A model generated the notes under the pieces. The model had not been told where the DNA came from and did not search any database. It saw only the letters and a list, made by a program, of their open reading frames with translations. A stretch of DNA of 64,000 nucleotides, taken from assembly GCA_017615245.1 (NCBI GenBank), contig JAGAAL010000043.1:33550-97549 (forward strand), in the 5' to 3' direction. Each line of letters begins with the position of its first letter. Position 1 is the stretch's first letter. Source of the stretch: Bacteroidaceae bacterium (GTDB lineage: Bacteria; Bacteroidota; Bacteroidia; Bacteroidales; Bacteroidaceae). Both the position numbers and the translations under genes were made by a program. This document shows positions 27,303 through 34,540 of this stretch, piece after piece.

Positions 27303-28097
27303 ATGCACAACCCCCACCAACATCAGTCGCCCACGTTCGTGATTCATCCGCTCAACACGGACGGATATGTGGTGGCTCCTCCTATACCTCAGGCGGTTAG
27401 GCAGTCGTATTCGTTTCTGTTCCTGAAACGAGGAGAGGTGCTGGTGGAGTTAGGCGAAGACTCGTGTCTGTTGGATGGCGGCACTTTCCTGTTGATTCCC
27501 CCTCGTATGCCTTATGGTGTGAAGTGGTACGACTCGACTGAAGGTTTTATGGGTGGATTTGACGAGGATTTCCTGTTGAATCCTTCGAACGAAATCCTGT
27601 TGACCAAGCATGTTGTGAAGGTGAAGATAGCAGATGAGAATGCCGATTTGTTTCGTGCTTCGATGGAGAAGCTGTTCCACTCGGCTCGTCAACCCCATAC
27701 GGCGCAACTCACACTCGATTTTATCATCAGCCTCCTGAGTGAGGATTATACAGCTGATGACGATAGTATTAATAAGGTGGTATCGAGATTTGTAGATGAT
27801 GTGTTTGACCGCTCACAACCTATCCTGCCGATTGCCGATTATGCTGCACGCTATGGTGTGACTCCCAATCATCTGAACAAGGTGGTTCGTACGAAGACAG
27901 GCAAGACGGCTTCTGATTGGGTGAGGATTTCACGAGTGAACTATGCCAAGTACCTGTTGCACGAAACCAACCTCTCGATTGTAGAGGTGGCAGAGCGGGT
28001 AGGAATGCTCGACCAGTCGTATTTCTCACGATTCTTCCGTCAGTATGTAGGTGTTACTCCTACGGCATATAAAGCACAGATAAATCGACAAGGATGA
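27303..28097 (+). CDS. AraC-family transcriptional regulator
   Basis: A 264-residue regulator: an N-terminal cupin-type sensing domain (about 10-95, with GEVLVELGEDSCLLDGGTF and IPPRMPYGV) and a C-terminal double helix-turn-helix (about 165-260, ISRVNYAKYLLHETNLSIVE, DQSYFSRFFRQYVGVTPTAY). Such proteins usually respond to a sugar or small organic ligand. It lies between the DUF4861 gene (4 bases upstream) and the TonB receptor (131 bases downstream), so either could be its target. The ligand cannot be predicted. Confidence 0.93.
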   Translation: MHNPHQHQSPTFVIHPLNTDGYVVAPPIPQAVRQSYSFLFLKRGEVLVELGEDSCLLDGGTFLLIPPRMPYGVKWYDSTEGFMGGFDEDFLLNPSNEILLTKHVVKVKIADENADLFRASMEKLFHSARQPHTAQLTLDFIISLLSEDYTADDDSINKVVSRFVDDVFDRSQPILPIADYAARYGVTPNHLNKVVRTKTGKTASDWVRISRVNYAKYLLHETNLSIVEVAERVGMLDQSYFSRFFRQYVGVTPTAYKAQINRQG

Positions 28098-28152
28098 TTG
28101 ATTTGTCCTAATTTTTTTTTCGATAGTCCTATTCTCTTTTGTAGAAAAGTCG

Positions 28153-28160
28153 TACCTTTG
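28153..28160 (+). promoter_or_regulatory. Promoter -7 box for the TonB receptor gene
   Basis: TACCTTTGCA in the 131-base gap after the AraC gene; the leader to ATG 28229 would be about 62 bases. A clear -33 TTTG is lacking, as expected for a promoter needing an activator. Confidence 0.6.
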
Positions 28161-28228
28161 CAGCCGAAATCAGCAAAGGTGCTTTTTGTGTATAGAAGTG
28201 CAGCTGATTTTTTAAAGATTGATAGGAT

Positions 28229-30679
28229 ATGCGAAAGTATTTGTTGTTGATAGTGTGTTTGTTGCCGACCTTATCTGTCTCGGCTGAGGACATCGATACC
28301 TCACGAGTGATAGGGTTGCAGGAGATTGTTATCTCTATGCCAAAGGAATCGGGCGACATGCGTCAGCAACCTTCATCTGTTTCGTTGATAGGAGCGCAAC
28401 AGATGGCTGACAACCGCATCAATTCTTTGAAAAACCTCTCATCCATCGTTCCGAACTTCTACATTCCCGACTATGGTAGCCGCCTGACGAGTGCCGTTTA
28501 TATTCGTGGGGTGGGGTCGCGCATCAATACTCCAGCGGTAGGACTTTATGTGGACAATATTCCGTATGTCGACAAGTCGGCATTCGACTTCAATTTCTAC
28601 GATATCGAACGGGTGGATGTGTTGCGAGGTCCCCAAGGTACACTTTATGGACGTAACACAATGGGCGGATTGATTCGCGTGCATACTCGTAATCCATTCT
28701 ATGGTACGGGTACGGATGTGAAGTTAGGTTTCGCGACGAAAGACAATCACCACAATATCTCCCTGACACATTATCATCGCATCAGCGATGTGTTTGCATT
28801 CTCGGCAGGTGGTTATTACGAAGGTAGCCGTGGTTTCTTCAAGAACGACTATACGCACGAACGTGCCGATCAGATGAAGTCGGGTGGGGGACGTCTGCGA
28901 GGCATCTGGCTTCCTTCGGATAGCTGGAAACTCGATTTCAACCTCAACTACGACTACAGCGACGAGGGTGCTTATCCTTATTATTATACTGGTACTGTCA
29001 GCGGTGCGGAGCAGTATCCTGATTTGATAGGCAAGATTTCCAATAATCGCGAGAGCAGCTATCGTCGAGGACTTCTCAATGCAGGTCTGAATGCTGAATA
29101 CCAGACCTCCAAGTGGCAGATGAATGCAGTGACGGGTTTCCAGAACCTGAACGACTGCATGCATCTCGATCAGGACTTCCTGAGCCCTGACATCTATACG
29201 CTTGAACAGCGTCAGCGTATCAATACCCTCACGGAAGAAGTGACCTTCAAGTCCAAACTTTCAACTCTCAACTCTCAACTTTCAACTTTTAGTTGGGATT
29301 GGCTCTTTGGCCTCAATCTGATGTATCAGACACTCCATACCGAAGCACCTGTCCATTTCTACGATGACGGTTTGCGTTGGTTGGAAGGCAACATCAATCG
29401 GAATCTGCCCGATGTCAACAATATCAATATGCTTCAGGCAATGGGATTCACCTCGATGGGAGTTAATTTCCGTGGTGACGACCTGCTGATGGGTAACAAC
29501 TTTGAGACCCCAACCCTTGGTCTTGCGGCTTTTCATCAGTCGACGCTGAACTTCTCCGACCGCTTCTCAGCAACGCTTGGGCTGCGTCTTGACTACGAGC
29601 ACCTGTCGATGGACTATCATGCCCCAGCTGATGTCGATTACGGATTCCGTATGCCCAATCCTACCAACCCGAAGATGGCGGTCGATTTGCAGCAGTTGTC
29701 CTCACACCTGCTCTATAGCGGTATCCTTCAGAACGAATATGTGCGACTCCTGCCAAAATTCACTCTTAAGTGGTCTGTACCCTCCTCCTCGGGGGAGATG
29801 GAGAGGGGCTGCCTATATTTCTCCCTCTCTGAAGGCCAGCGTTCAGGTGGTTATAACCTGCAGATGTTCTCTGATTTGCTGCAAGGTGCCCTGCGTGTGG
29901 ATATGATGGATGGCATCAAACAAGGCGTGAAAGGCTATCTGGCAGAACTTGCTGCCACAACTCCTTCGATGCCAGCTTTCGTGCCCGATATGGTAGGCGG
30001 TATCATGGATGAGAATATGCCGCAGTTCGCCACTCCAACAACCGACCAGGTGGTCTATAAGCCCGAGTATTCCTGGAACTACGAACTCGGAACCCATCTC
30101 ACATTACTTGACAACACCCTCCAGATTGATGCTGCAACTTTTCTCATGCTGACTCGTAACCAACAGATTGCACGTTTTGCTGATTCAGGATTGGGACGTA
30201 AGATGGTCAATGCTGGTCGTAGTCGCAGCTATGGATTCGAAACATCGTTGCGTTGGATGCCTGACAGCCATCTGACCTTCATCGGCAATTATGGCTACAC
30301 ACATGCAACCTTTACAGATTACGATGGAGGAGTCGGAGAAGACTACACTGGTAATTACATCCCCTTCGTCCCTATGCACACCTTCAACCTCGATGTCGCC
30401 TATTCATTCCCCTTAAGGGGGGCTAAGGGGTCTCTGGGTCTCAATTATACAGGTACTGGCCGCATCTACTGGACGGAAAGCAACAGCCATCAGCAGCCCT
30501 TCTATGCACAGCTTGGTGCTCGTCTCTCTTTTGAAACCTCACGCCTCTCTGTGATGCTCTGGGGACGGAACCTCACAGGGAAACGCTTCAACACCTTCTA
30601 TTTCGAGAGTGCAGGGCGCGGATTCGAACAACATGGAAAACCCTTCCAAATGGGAATAGATTTGAAACTCAATATATAA
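28229..30679 (+). CDS. TonB-dependent outer membrane receptor
   Basis: An 816-residue receptor importing an unknown substrate (iron chelate, vitamin or oligosaccharide) using TonB energy. Signal peptide 1-19, TonB box-like EIVIS near residue 34, plug (about 45-150, with VYIRGVG, ERVDVLRGPQGTLYGRNTMGG) and a beta barrel ending in an aromatic-rich strand. It lacks the N-terminal carboxypeptidase-like domain of SusC proteins, and no SusD partner is present. Three short peptides are encoded by repeat DNA: LSTLNSQLSTF (29257-29290), PSSSGEMERG (29780-29809) and PLRGAKGS (30409-30430), probably surface-loop insertions. The calycin-like gene follows 13 bases later. Confidence 0.93.
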   Translation: MRKYLLLIVCLLPTLSVSAEDIDTSRVIGLQEIVISMPKESGDMRQQPSSVSLIGAQQMADNRINSLKNLSSIVPNFYIPDYGSRLTSAVYIRGVGSRINTPAVGLYVDNIPYVDKSAFDFNFYDIERVDVLRGPQGTLYGRNTMGGLIRVHTRNPFYGTGTDVKLGFATKDNHHNISLTHYHRISDVFAFSAGGYYEGSRGFFKNDYTHERADQMKSGGGRLRGIWLPSDSWKLDFNLNYDYSDEGAYPYYYTGTVSGAEQYPDLIGKISNNRESSYRRGLLNAGLNAEYQTSKWQMNAVTGFQNLNDCMHLDQDFLSPDIYTLEQRQRINTLTEEVTFKSKLSTLNSQLSTFSWDWLFGLNLMYQTLHTEAPVHFYDDGLRWLEGNINRNLPDVNNINMLQAMGFTSMGVNFRGDDLLMGNNFETPTLGLAAFHQSTLNFSDRFSATLGLRLDYEHLSMDYHAPADVDYGFRMPNPTNPKMAVDLQQLSSHLLYSGILQNEYVRLLPKFTLKWSVPSSSGEMERGCLYFSLSEGQRSGGYNLQMFSDLLQGALRVDMMDGIKQGVKGYLAELAATTPSMPAFVPDMVGGIMDENMPQFATPTTDQVVYKPEYSWNYELGTHLTLLDNTLQIDAATFLMLTRNQQIARFADSGLGRKMVNAGRSRSYGFETSLRWMPDSHLTFIGNYGYTHATFTDYDGGVGEDYTGNYIPFVPMHTFNLDVAYSFPLRGAKGSLGLNYTGTGRIYWTESNSHQQPFYAQLGARLSFETSRLSVMLWGRNLTGKRFNTFYFESAGRGFEQHGKPFQMGIDLKLNI
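29257..29290. repeat. Heptamer tandem repeat inside the TonB receptor
   Basis: Four units of CAACTYT in 7-base register (CAACTCT, CAACTCT, CAACTTT, CAACTTT), in frame, encoding LSTLNSQLSTF. Confidence 0.8.
29780..29809. repeat. GC-rich palindrome inside the TonB receptor
   Basis: The sequence contains CTCGGGGGAGATG followed by GAGAGGGGCTG, closely matching the intergenic copy at 49258-49300, which has CTCGGGGAGATG and AGAGGGGCTG. In frame, no stop. Confidence 0.7.
30409..30430. repeat. Second GC-rich palindrome inside the TonB receptor
   Basis: CCCCTTAAGGGG followed by GGCTAAGGGG, in frame (PLRGAKG). Confidence 0.65.
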
Positions 30680-30692
30680 ATCAATAGGTATT

Positions 30693-31328
30693 ATGAAGAA
30701 AGTATTATTTACCATCTTAATGATTGTTTTTAGTGTTTCTGCGATGCGTGCCCAGTCGCATGGAGTAATGAAATTCGCAGGTCCTTCCACTTTTGGTGTC
30801 GCCGCAATGGATGCGTGGCAGGACAATGACAACGACACCATCCTTTTCCAGATGAACAGCACAAGCGATGCCGACATCACCATCCCTGCGATGTTCTATA
30901 AGGCGATGAATCTCACTATCCCTTCGTTCACCATTCATGGTGCTCAGTTCTCGATGGATTACACCACCCGTAATGCCACTTTCGCTGAACAAACCTTCGA
31001 AGAGACAGTAGTGGTCGATGGAGACGAGAAGCAAATCAAAGGCACTAGTTTCTCTGCGTTCTACAATCATGCAGAAAAGGTGTTCGAACTCCAGATGGTC
31101 ATCTCATACGGCAAGATGCCCTTCCCCGTAACCTATAGCGTGAAAGCCACATACGTCTCACCCGATACAGGAATAGCCTCCCTCCCGTCCCCCCTTAAGG
31201 GAGGAAGCCAGGGCTACAACCTCAGTGGAATGCACTTGAATACTAATACCCTTCCCTTGAGGGAGGGGCAAGGGGTAGGCTTGAGGGGCATCTATATCAT
31301 CAATGGCAAAAAGATGTTAGTTCGATAA
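30693..31328 (+). CDS. Secreted calycin-like protein with repeat-interrupted C-terminal tail
   Basis: A 211-residue exported protein: signal peptide (ending MRAQ), then a small beta-barrel-like domain of the calycin/lipocalin kind (about 25-165), then the GLRGIYIINGKKMLVR tail that resembles the C-terminal tail of the xylanase at 31635-34301 (GLQRGINIVDGKKVLVK). Such tails recur at the ends of exported Prevotella proteins. Here the linker before the tail is expanded by two GC-rich palindromes that encode PSPLKGGSQG and LPLREGQGVG. It probably shares a transcript with the TonB receptor and may bind a related hydrophobic ligand (inference). Confidence 0.78.
   Translation: MKKVLFTILMIVFSVSAMRAQSHGVMKFAGPSTFGVAAMDAWQDNDNDTILFQMNSTSDADITIPAMFYKAMNLTIPSFTIHGAQFSMDYTTRNATFAEQTFEETVVVDGDEKQIKGTSFSAFYNHAEKVFELQMVISYGKMPFPVTYSVKATYVSPDTGIASLPSPLKGGSQGYNLSGMHLNTNTLPLREGQGVGLRGIYIINGKKMLVR
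31181..31277. repeat. Two GC-rich palindromes inside the calycin-like gene
   Basis: Copy one (31181-31205) centres on CCCCTTAAGGGAGG; copy two (31249-31277) on TTCCCTTGAGGGAGGGG followed by CAAGGGGTAG. Both stay in frame and flank the YNLSG segment of the C-terminal tail. Confidence 0.75.
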
Positions 31329-31359
31329 AATCATCACATCACCGTTTAACATCAAAAAA

Positions 31360-31390
31360 GCCGCTGTCTTCGCAGACGGCGGCATTTTTT
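31360..31390 (+). terminator. Intrinsic terminator after the TonB/calycin pair
   Basis: A 10-bp GC-rich stem (31360-31369 with 31374-31383, loop TCGC) is followed by a run of seven Ts. The upstream A run makes it usable in both directions. Confidence 0.88.
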
Positions 31391-31504
31391 TCTTATTTTC
31401 TGCAAGTGAACACCTGCTGACAGTTGATGCCGGTCAAGAAAAAGAATGTGGTGCTGCCAGCCAATTATTTAGTTAATGATTAACATTTCATGTGATACTT
31501 TGTT

Positions 31505-31553
31505 GCCCCGTTGGGGCTACAGCCTCCCCTCAACTTTGCTGTCTTAGCAGGGG
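31505..31553. repeat. REP-like hairpins between convergent genes
   Basis: GCCCC-GTT-GGGGC (31505-31517) is followed by a second stem, CCCCT (31526-31530) with AGGGG (31549-31553). No open frame; resembles dispersed Bacteroidetes palindromes. The rest of 31391-31504 shows nothing further. Confidence 0.5.
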
Positions 31554-31567
31554 ACAAAAATAAAGAA

Positions 31568-31593
31568 CTCCCACAGCCCGAAGACCGTGGGAG
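31568..31593 (-). terminator. Terminator after the xylanase gene
   Basis: CTCCCAC paired with GTGGGAG around a 12-base loop, followed on the minus strand by TTCTTTATTTTTG. It lies about 40 bases after the xylanase stop. Confidence 0.7.
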
Positions 31594-31634
31594 AATCGTG
31601 AGCATTAGTGGTATGCCGTATTAGCCCTTATTAT

Positions 31635-34301
31635 TTATTTAACGAGTACCTTTTTACCATCAACGATGTTGATGCCGCGCTGCAAACCATTGAGACGCTG
31701 ACCAGCGATGTTGTACAACTGCTTTAGCTGCGTGTTGGCATTGGTGATGTCGTTGATGCCTGAAGAAGTGCAGATCAGTTCAATCTTGTCGATGTTGCAG
31801 TATGCGCCACCAATGGTGATACGCAGAATCTGCTTTCCTGCTGCCAATTCTTGATTGAGTTCGCCTTCAACAACCTTGTAGGTTCCCCAGTCGTTGTCGC
31901 CTGTCTGTGGTACGCTGATGGATGCGAGTTCTGTCAGATCTTCACCTTCGACGAGGCTCAGGCTGAATGAAGATGAACTGTTGCCTGACGAAACGGTTGC
32001 CTTGTAAGTGTAGGTGCCTGCTTCGAGAACATTGACGGTGTATTCGTACCATTCGCCTGATGTGGTGTAGCCGAGTGCATAACCGCCGTTACCTGTAACG
32101 ATTTCTGCGCCTTCGTTGTCGGTACGATAGCCTGAACCGCTTTCGTCATTTGAGTCGGAATCGTGGAAAGTAAAGCCTTCGCCACCCTTATCGAAGTCTT
32201 CTGCTTCGAAGATACCTGGGATGTTGACGGTCTTGTATGGAGTACGTTTGTTCTGAACTTTCAGCACGTAGGATGCGATGTTGGACTCCTTACCCTCGCT
32301 ATCAACTGCTACTGCGGTGAACTCGTATGAGCCGACAGATGTTGGCTTGTAGGTGTACTCATAAGGAGGCTCGGTGAAGGTCTTTACAACCTTGTCGTTG
32401 AGCGAGAGTTTCACGCTGGCAATGGTGCTGTTAGGTGCAGAAGCGTTTATTGTGATGAGGGTCTGCTCGCCTATGGTTGCAGGTGCCGGATTGGCTGTGA
32501 TTTCGAGTTGGATGTCGTCGTTGAGGTCAACATGGCGGAAGTTGATCTTATCGATGTTACAGCTGCTGCCTGTGATGTCGAGATGCAGAATCTGCTTGCC
32601 TTCTGGGAGTGGAATGAGGAGGCGTCCGCTGACGGTGCGGTAGGTGCTCCAGTCGCTGCTGCCTGTCTGAGGAACAGAGATAACGTCGGTGAGGTCTTCG
32701 TATTTGTCACCATTTACGAGGGACAACTTGAACGATGAACCTGTTGTTCCAGACGATACGGTTGCCTCATAGATATAAACTCCAGCCTCGAGTACGTTGA
32801 CGGTGTATTCGAGCCATTCTCCTGATGATGTGTAGCCGATAGCTGTTCCGCCGTTACCTTTCACGAGGTCCACACCACCTCCGTCGGTACGGTAGTTCTT
32901 TACATCACCTTCGTTGTTGTTATCGCTGTCGTGGTAGGCAATTCCGTCGGCACCTGAGTCATAGTCTTCTGCCTGAACGATACCTGGGAGATTCGTTTCC
33001 TTGTAAGGTGCACGTGGCTTATAGACGGTAAAGGCACCATAACGCTCGTATTCACTACCATCGGTAGCTACGACTACAGCCTTCAGGTCATACGTACCAA
33101 TTGCATCCGGGGTGTATTCCAGTTCGTATGGTTCTTCGGTTAGGGTCTTGTAGAGCTGACCTTTTACGTAGAAGTCGATGTGGTCGATGGTCTTTGTTTT
33201 CAGTTTTGCACGTACGGTGATTGGCATTGGGTCGCCCTGGGTAGCACTGATAGATTGAGGTTTGATATAGACCGATGCTTCCTTCTTCATACCTGGGAGC
33301 GGACTCTTGGCGTTGATGGCTTTTTCTGTCTTCATGTATTCACGCAACCAGGTCATTGCTGGGCGATCCTTGTTGTTCTTGATGATACCAGAGTTGCTTA
33401 CCCATGTGGCTCCGTGGATGTACCCCCAGATGGTGATACCTGCGCAGTATTCTGCTTCCCACATGATTGGGAAGATGCTCTGATACTGGTTCTTCTGCTG
33501 AGTGTCGTCCTCGATGTCGATATCCAACTCTGTGATGTACATAGGCATCCTAAGTGCGTCTTGTTGCTTATCCATGACTGACTTTAAGGTGCTTGCACTG
33601 ATGTTGTTCACATCGTGTGACTGATTTCCGTAGGCATCGATAGGAGCACCGGCGTCACGCAAAGTCTTTACCAAATCGATATAAGTATCTACATCTCCAT
33701 TATTAGGATTTAATGAGTTGTAGTCGTTGTAGATAAGAATGGCGTTTGGCCAACGCTCGTAAGCCATCTCGAAGGCTTTGATAAGCCAGTCATAGCCAGT
33801 CTTTCCACTGCCACCCAGCGACTCTCTCATCATTGGGTTACCCTGCTGGTGCATACCTATAGCCTCGTTGACAACGTCAATCATTTCGAGGTTCGGGTAT
33901 TTCTTCTTGACAGCATCCATCCACTTGGTGATAGCCTGGAAACGCTCCGAAGCAGAAAGGTTCGACAGCCAGTTAGGATACTGTGAACCCCAGATGAGTG
34001 CGTGGAACTTAAAGAGGAATTTGTGGTTTTTTGCATAGTTGACGGCGTTGTCGCAGCCCCAGTTGAAACTGCCGCGTGTACCTTCAACAGAACCCCATTT
34101 CGATTCGTTCTCGCAAGTAATCTGGTTCCACATCTTCCAATAAGGTTCAATACCGTTCACGTCAACCTGATAACGTGTGGTGATGTTGCCCAAAAACTTG
34201 TCGGGATTGGACGACAGCTGTGCATAGGCTGTCGTTGTGACGAGCGTTAATAACACTCCGCTCATCAAGGCTTTGATAGGTAATAAAATCTTCATAAGCA
34301 T
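31635..34301 (-). CDS. Modular GH10 endo-beta-1,4-xylanase with two CBM6 modules
   Basis: An 888-residue secreted enzyme cleaving internal beta-1,4 bonds of xylan. Signal peptide (to about 27), GH10 barrel (about 30-335; acid/base E146 in DVVNEAIG, nucleophile E258 in YITELDI), Ig-like domain (341-430), CBM6 (about 431-590, QAEDYD ... SGEWLEYTV), second Ig-like domain (591-685), second CBM6 (about 688-844, EAEDFD ... SGEWYEYTV) and a C-terminal tail ending DGKKVLVK. The two Ig-CBM6 blocks are a clear internal duplication. No SusC/SusD pair or other xylan genes flank it, so it stands alone. ATG 34295 is an alternative start. Confidence 0.95.
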   Translation of the reverse strand: MLMKILLPIKALMSGVLLTLVTTTAYAQLSSNPDKFLGNITTRYQVDVNGIEPYWKMWNQITCENESKWGSVEGTRGSFNWGCDNAVNYAKNHKFLFKFHALIWGSQYPNWLSNLSASERFQAITKWMDAVKKKYPNLEMIDVVNEAIGMHQQGNPMMRESLGGSGKTGYDWLIKAFEMAYERWPNAILIYNDYNSLNPNNGDVDTYIDLVKTLRDAGAPIDAYGNQSHDVNNISASTLKSVMDKQQDALRMPMYITELDIDIEDDTQQKNQYQSIFPIMWEAEYCAGITIWGYIHGATWVSNSGIIKNNKDRPAMTWLREYMKTEKAINAKSPLPGMKKEASVYIKPQSISATQGDPMPITVRAKLKTKTIDHIDFYVKGQLYKTLTEEPYELEYTPDAIGTYDLKAVVVATDGSEYERYGAFTVYKPRAPYKETNLPGIVQAEDYDSGADGIAYHDSDNNNEGDVKNYRTDGGGVDLVKGNGGTAIGYTSSGEWLEYTVNVLEAGVYIYEATVSSGTTGSSFKLSLVNGDKYEDLTDVISVPQTGSSDWSTYRTVSGRLLIPLPEGKQILHLDITGSSCNIDKINFRHVDLNDDIQLEITANPAPATIGEQTLITINASAPNSTIASVKLSLNDKVVKTFTEPPYEYTYKPTSVGSYEFTAVAVDSEGKESNIASYVLKVQNKRTPYKTVNIPGIFEAEDFDKGGEGFTFHDSDSNDESGSGYRTDNEGAEIVTGNGGYALGYTTSGEWYEYTVNVLEAGTYTYKATVSSGNSSSSFSLSLVEGEDLTELASISVPQTGDNDWGTYKVVEGELNQELAAGKQILRITIGGAYCNIDKIELICTSSGINDITNANTQLKQLYNIAGQRLNGLQRGINIVDGKKVLVK

Positions 34302-34344
34302 AAAGTTTAAAATTGTTGTAAAAAGTTTTTGTTGTTCTTGCTTG

Positions 34345-34352
34345 CAAAGTTA
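34345..34352 (-). promoter_or_regulatory. Promoter -7 box for the xylanase gene
   Basis: The minus strand reads CTAACTTTGCA, about 45 bases before the xylanase ATG and divergent from the pheT promoter. Confidence 0.65.
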
Positions 34353-34424
34353 GAGATTTATTTTCTTCTGAACAAATAAAATCAGTAAAAAAACACGATA
34401 AGAATTGAAAATAGGACAAAGCCT

Positions 34425-34487
34425 AATGGCCAATGGTCTTTTTTTGGCAAAAAATGGCGAATAGTAAATGGTCAAATAGTAAATTTT
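34425..34487. repeat. Heptamer-register repeat in the pheT promoter region
   Basis: Units AATGGCC, AATGGTC, then after exactly 14 bases AATGGCG, AATAGTA, AATGGTC, AAATAGT, AAATTTT, all in one 7-base register. It ends three bases before the -7 box of pheT, so it covers the position of the -33 element. Confidence 0.7.
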
Positions 34488-34490
34488 TTG

Positions 34491-34498
34491 TACCTTTG
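34491..34498 (+). promoter_or_regulatory. Promoter -7 box for pheT
   Basis: TACCTTTGCA, about 43 bases before the pheT ATG. No TTTG lies at the usual upstream distance; that position is occupied by the heptamer repeat. Confidence 0.7.
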
Positions 34499-34540
34499 CA
34501 TCCCGAAAACGAAAAAGACGACTTTTATTAATAAAAAAAT

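Noticed and set aside
28229-30679. SusC/SusD polysaccharide locus around the TonB receptor
   Set aside because: The receptor lacks the SusC-type N-terminal domain, no SusD-like lipoprotein is present, and the neighbouring genes are an AraC regulator and a calycin-like protein.
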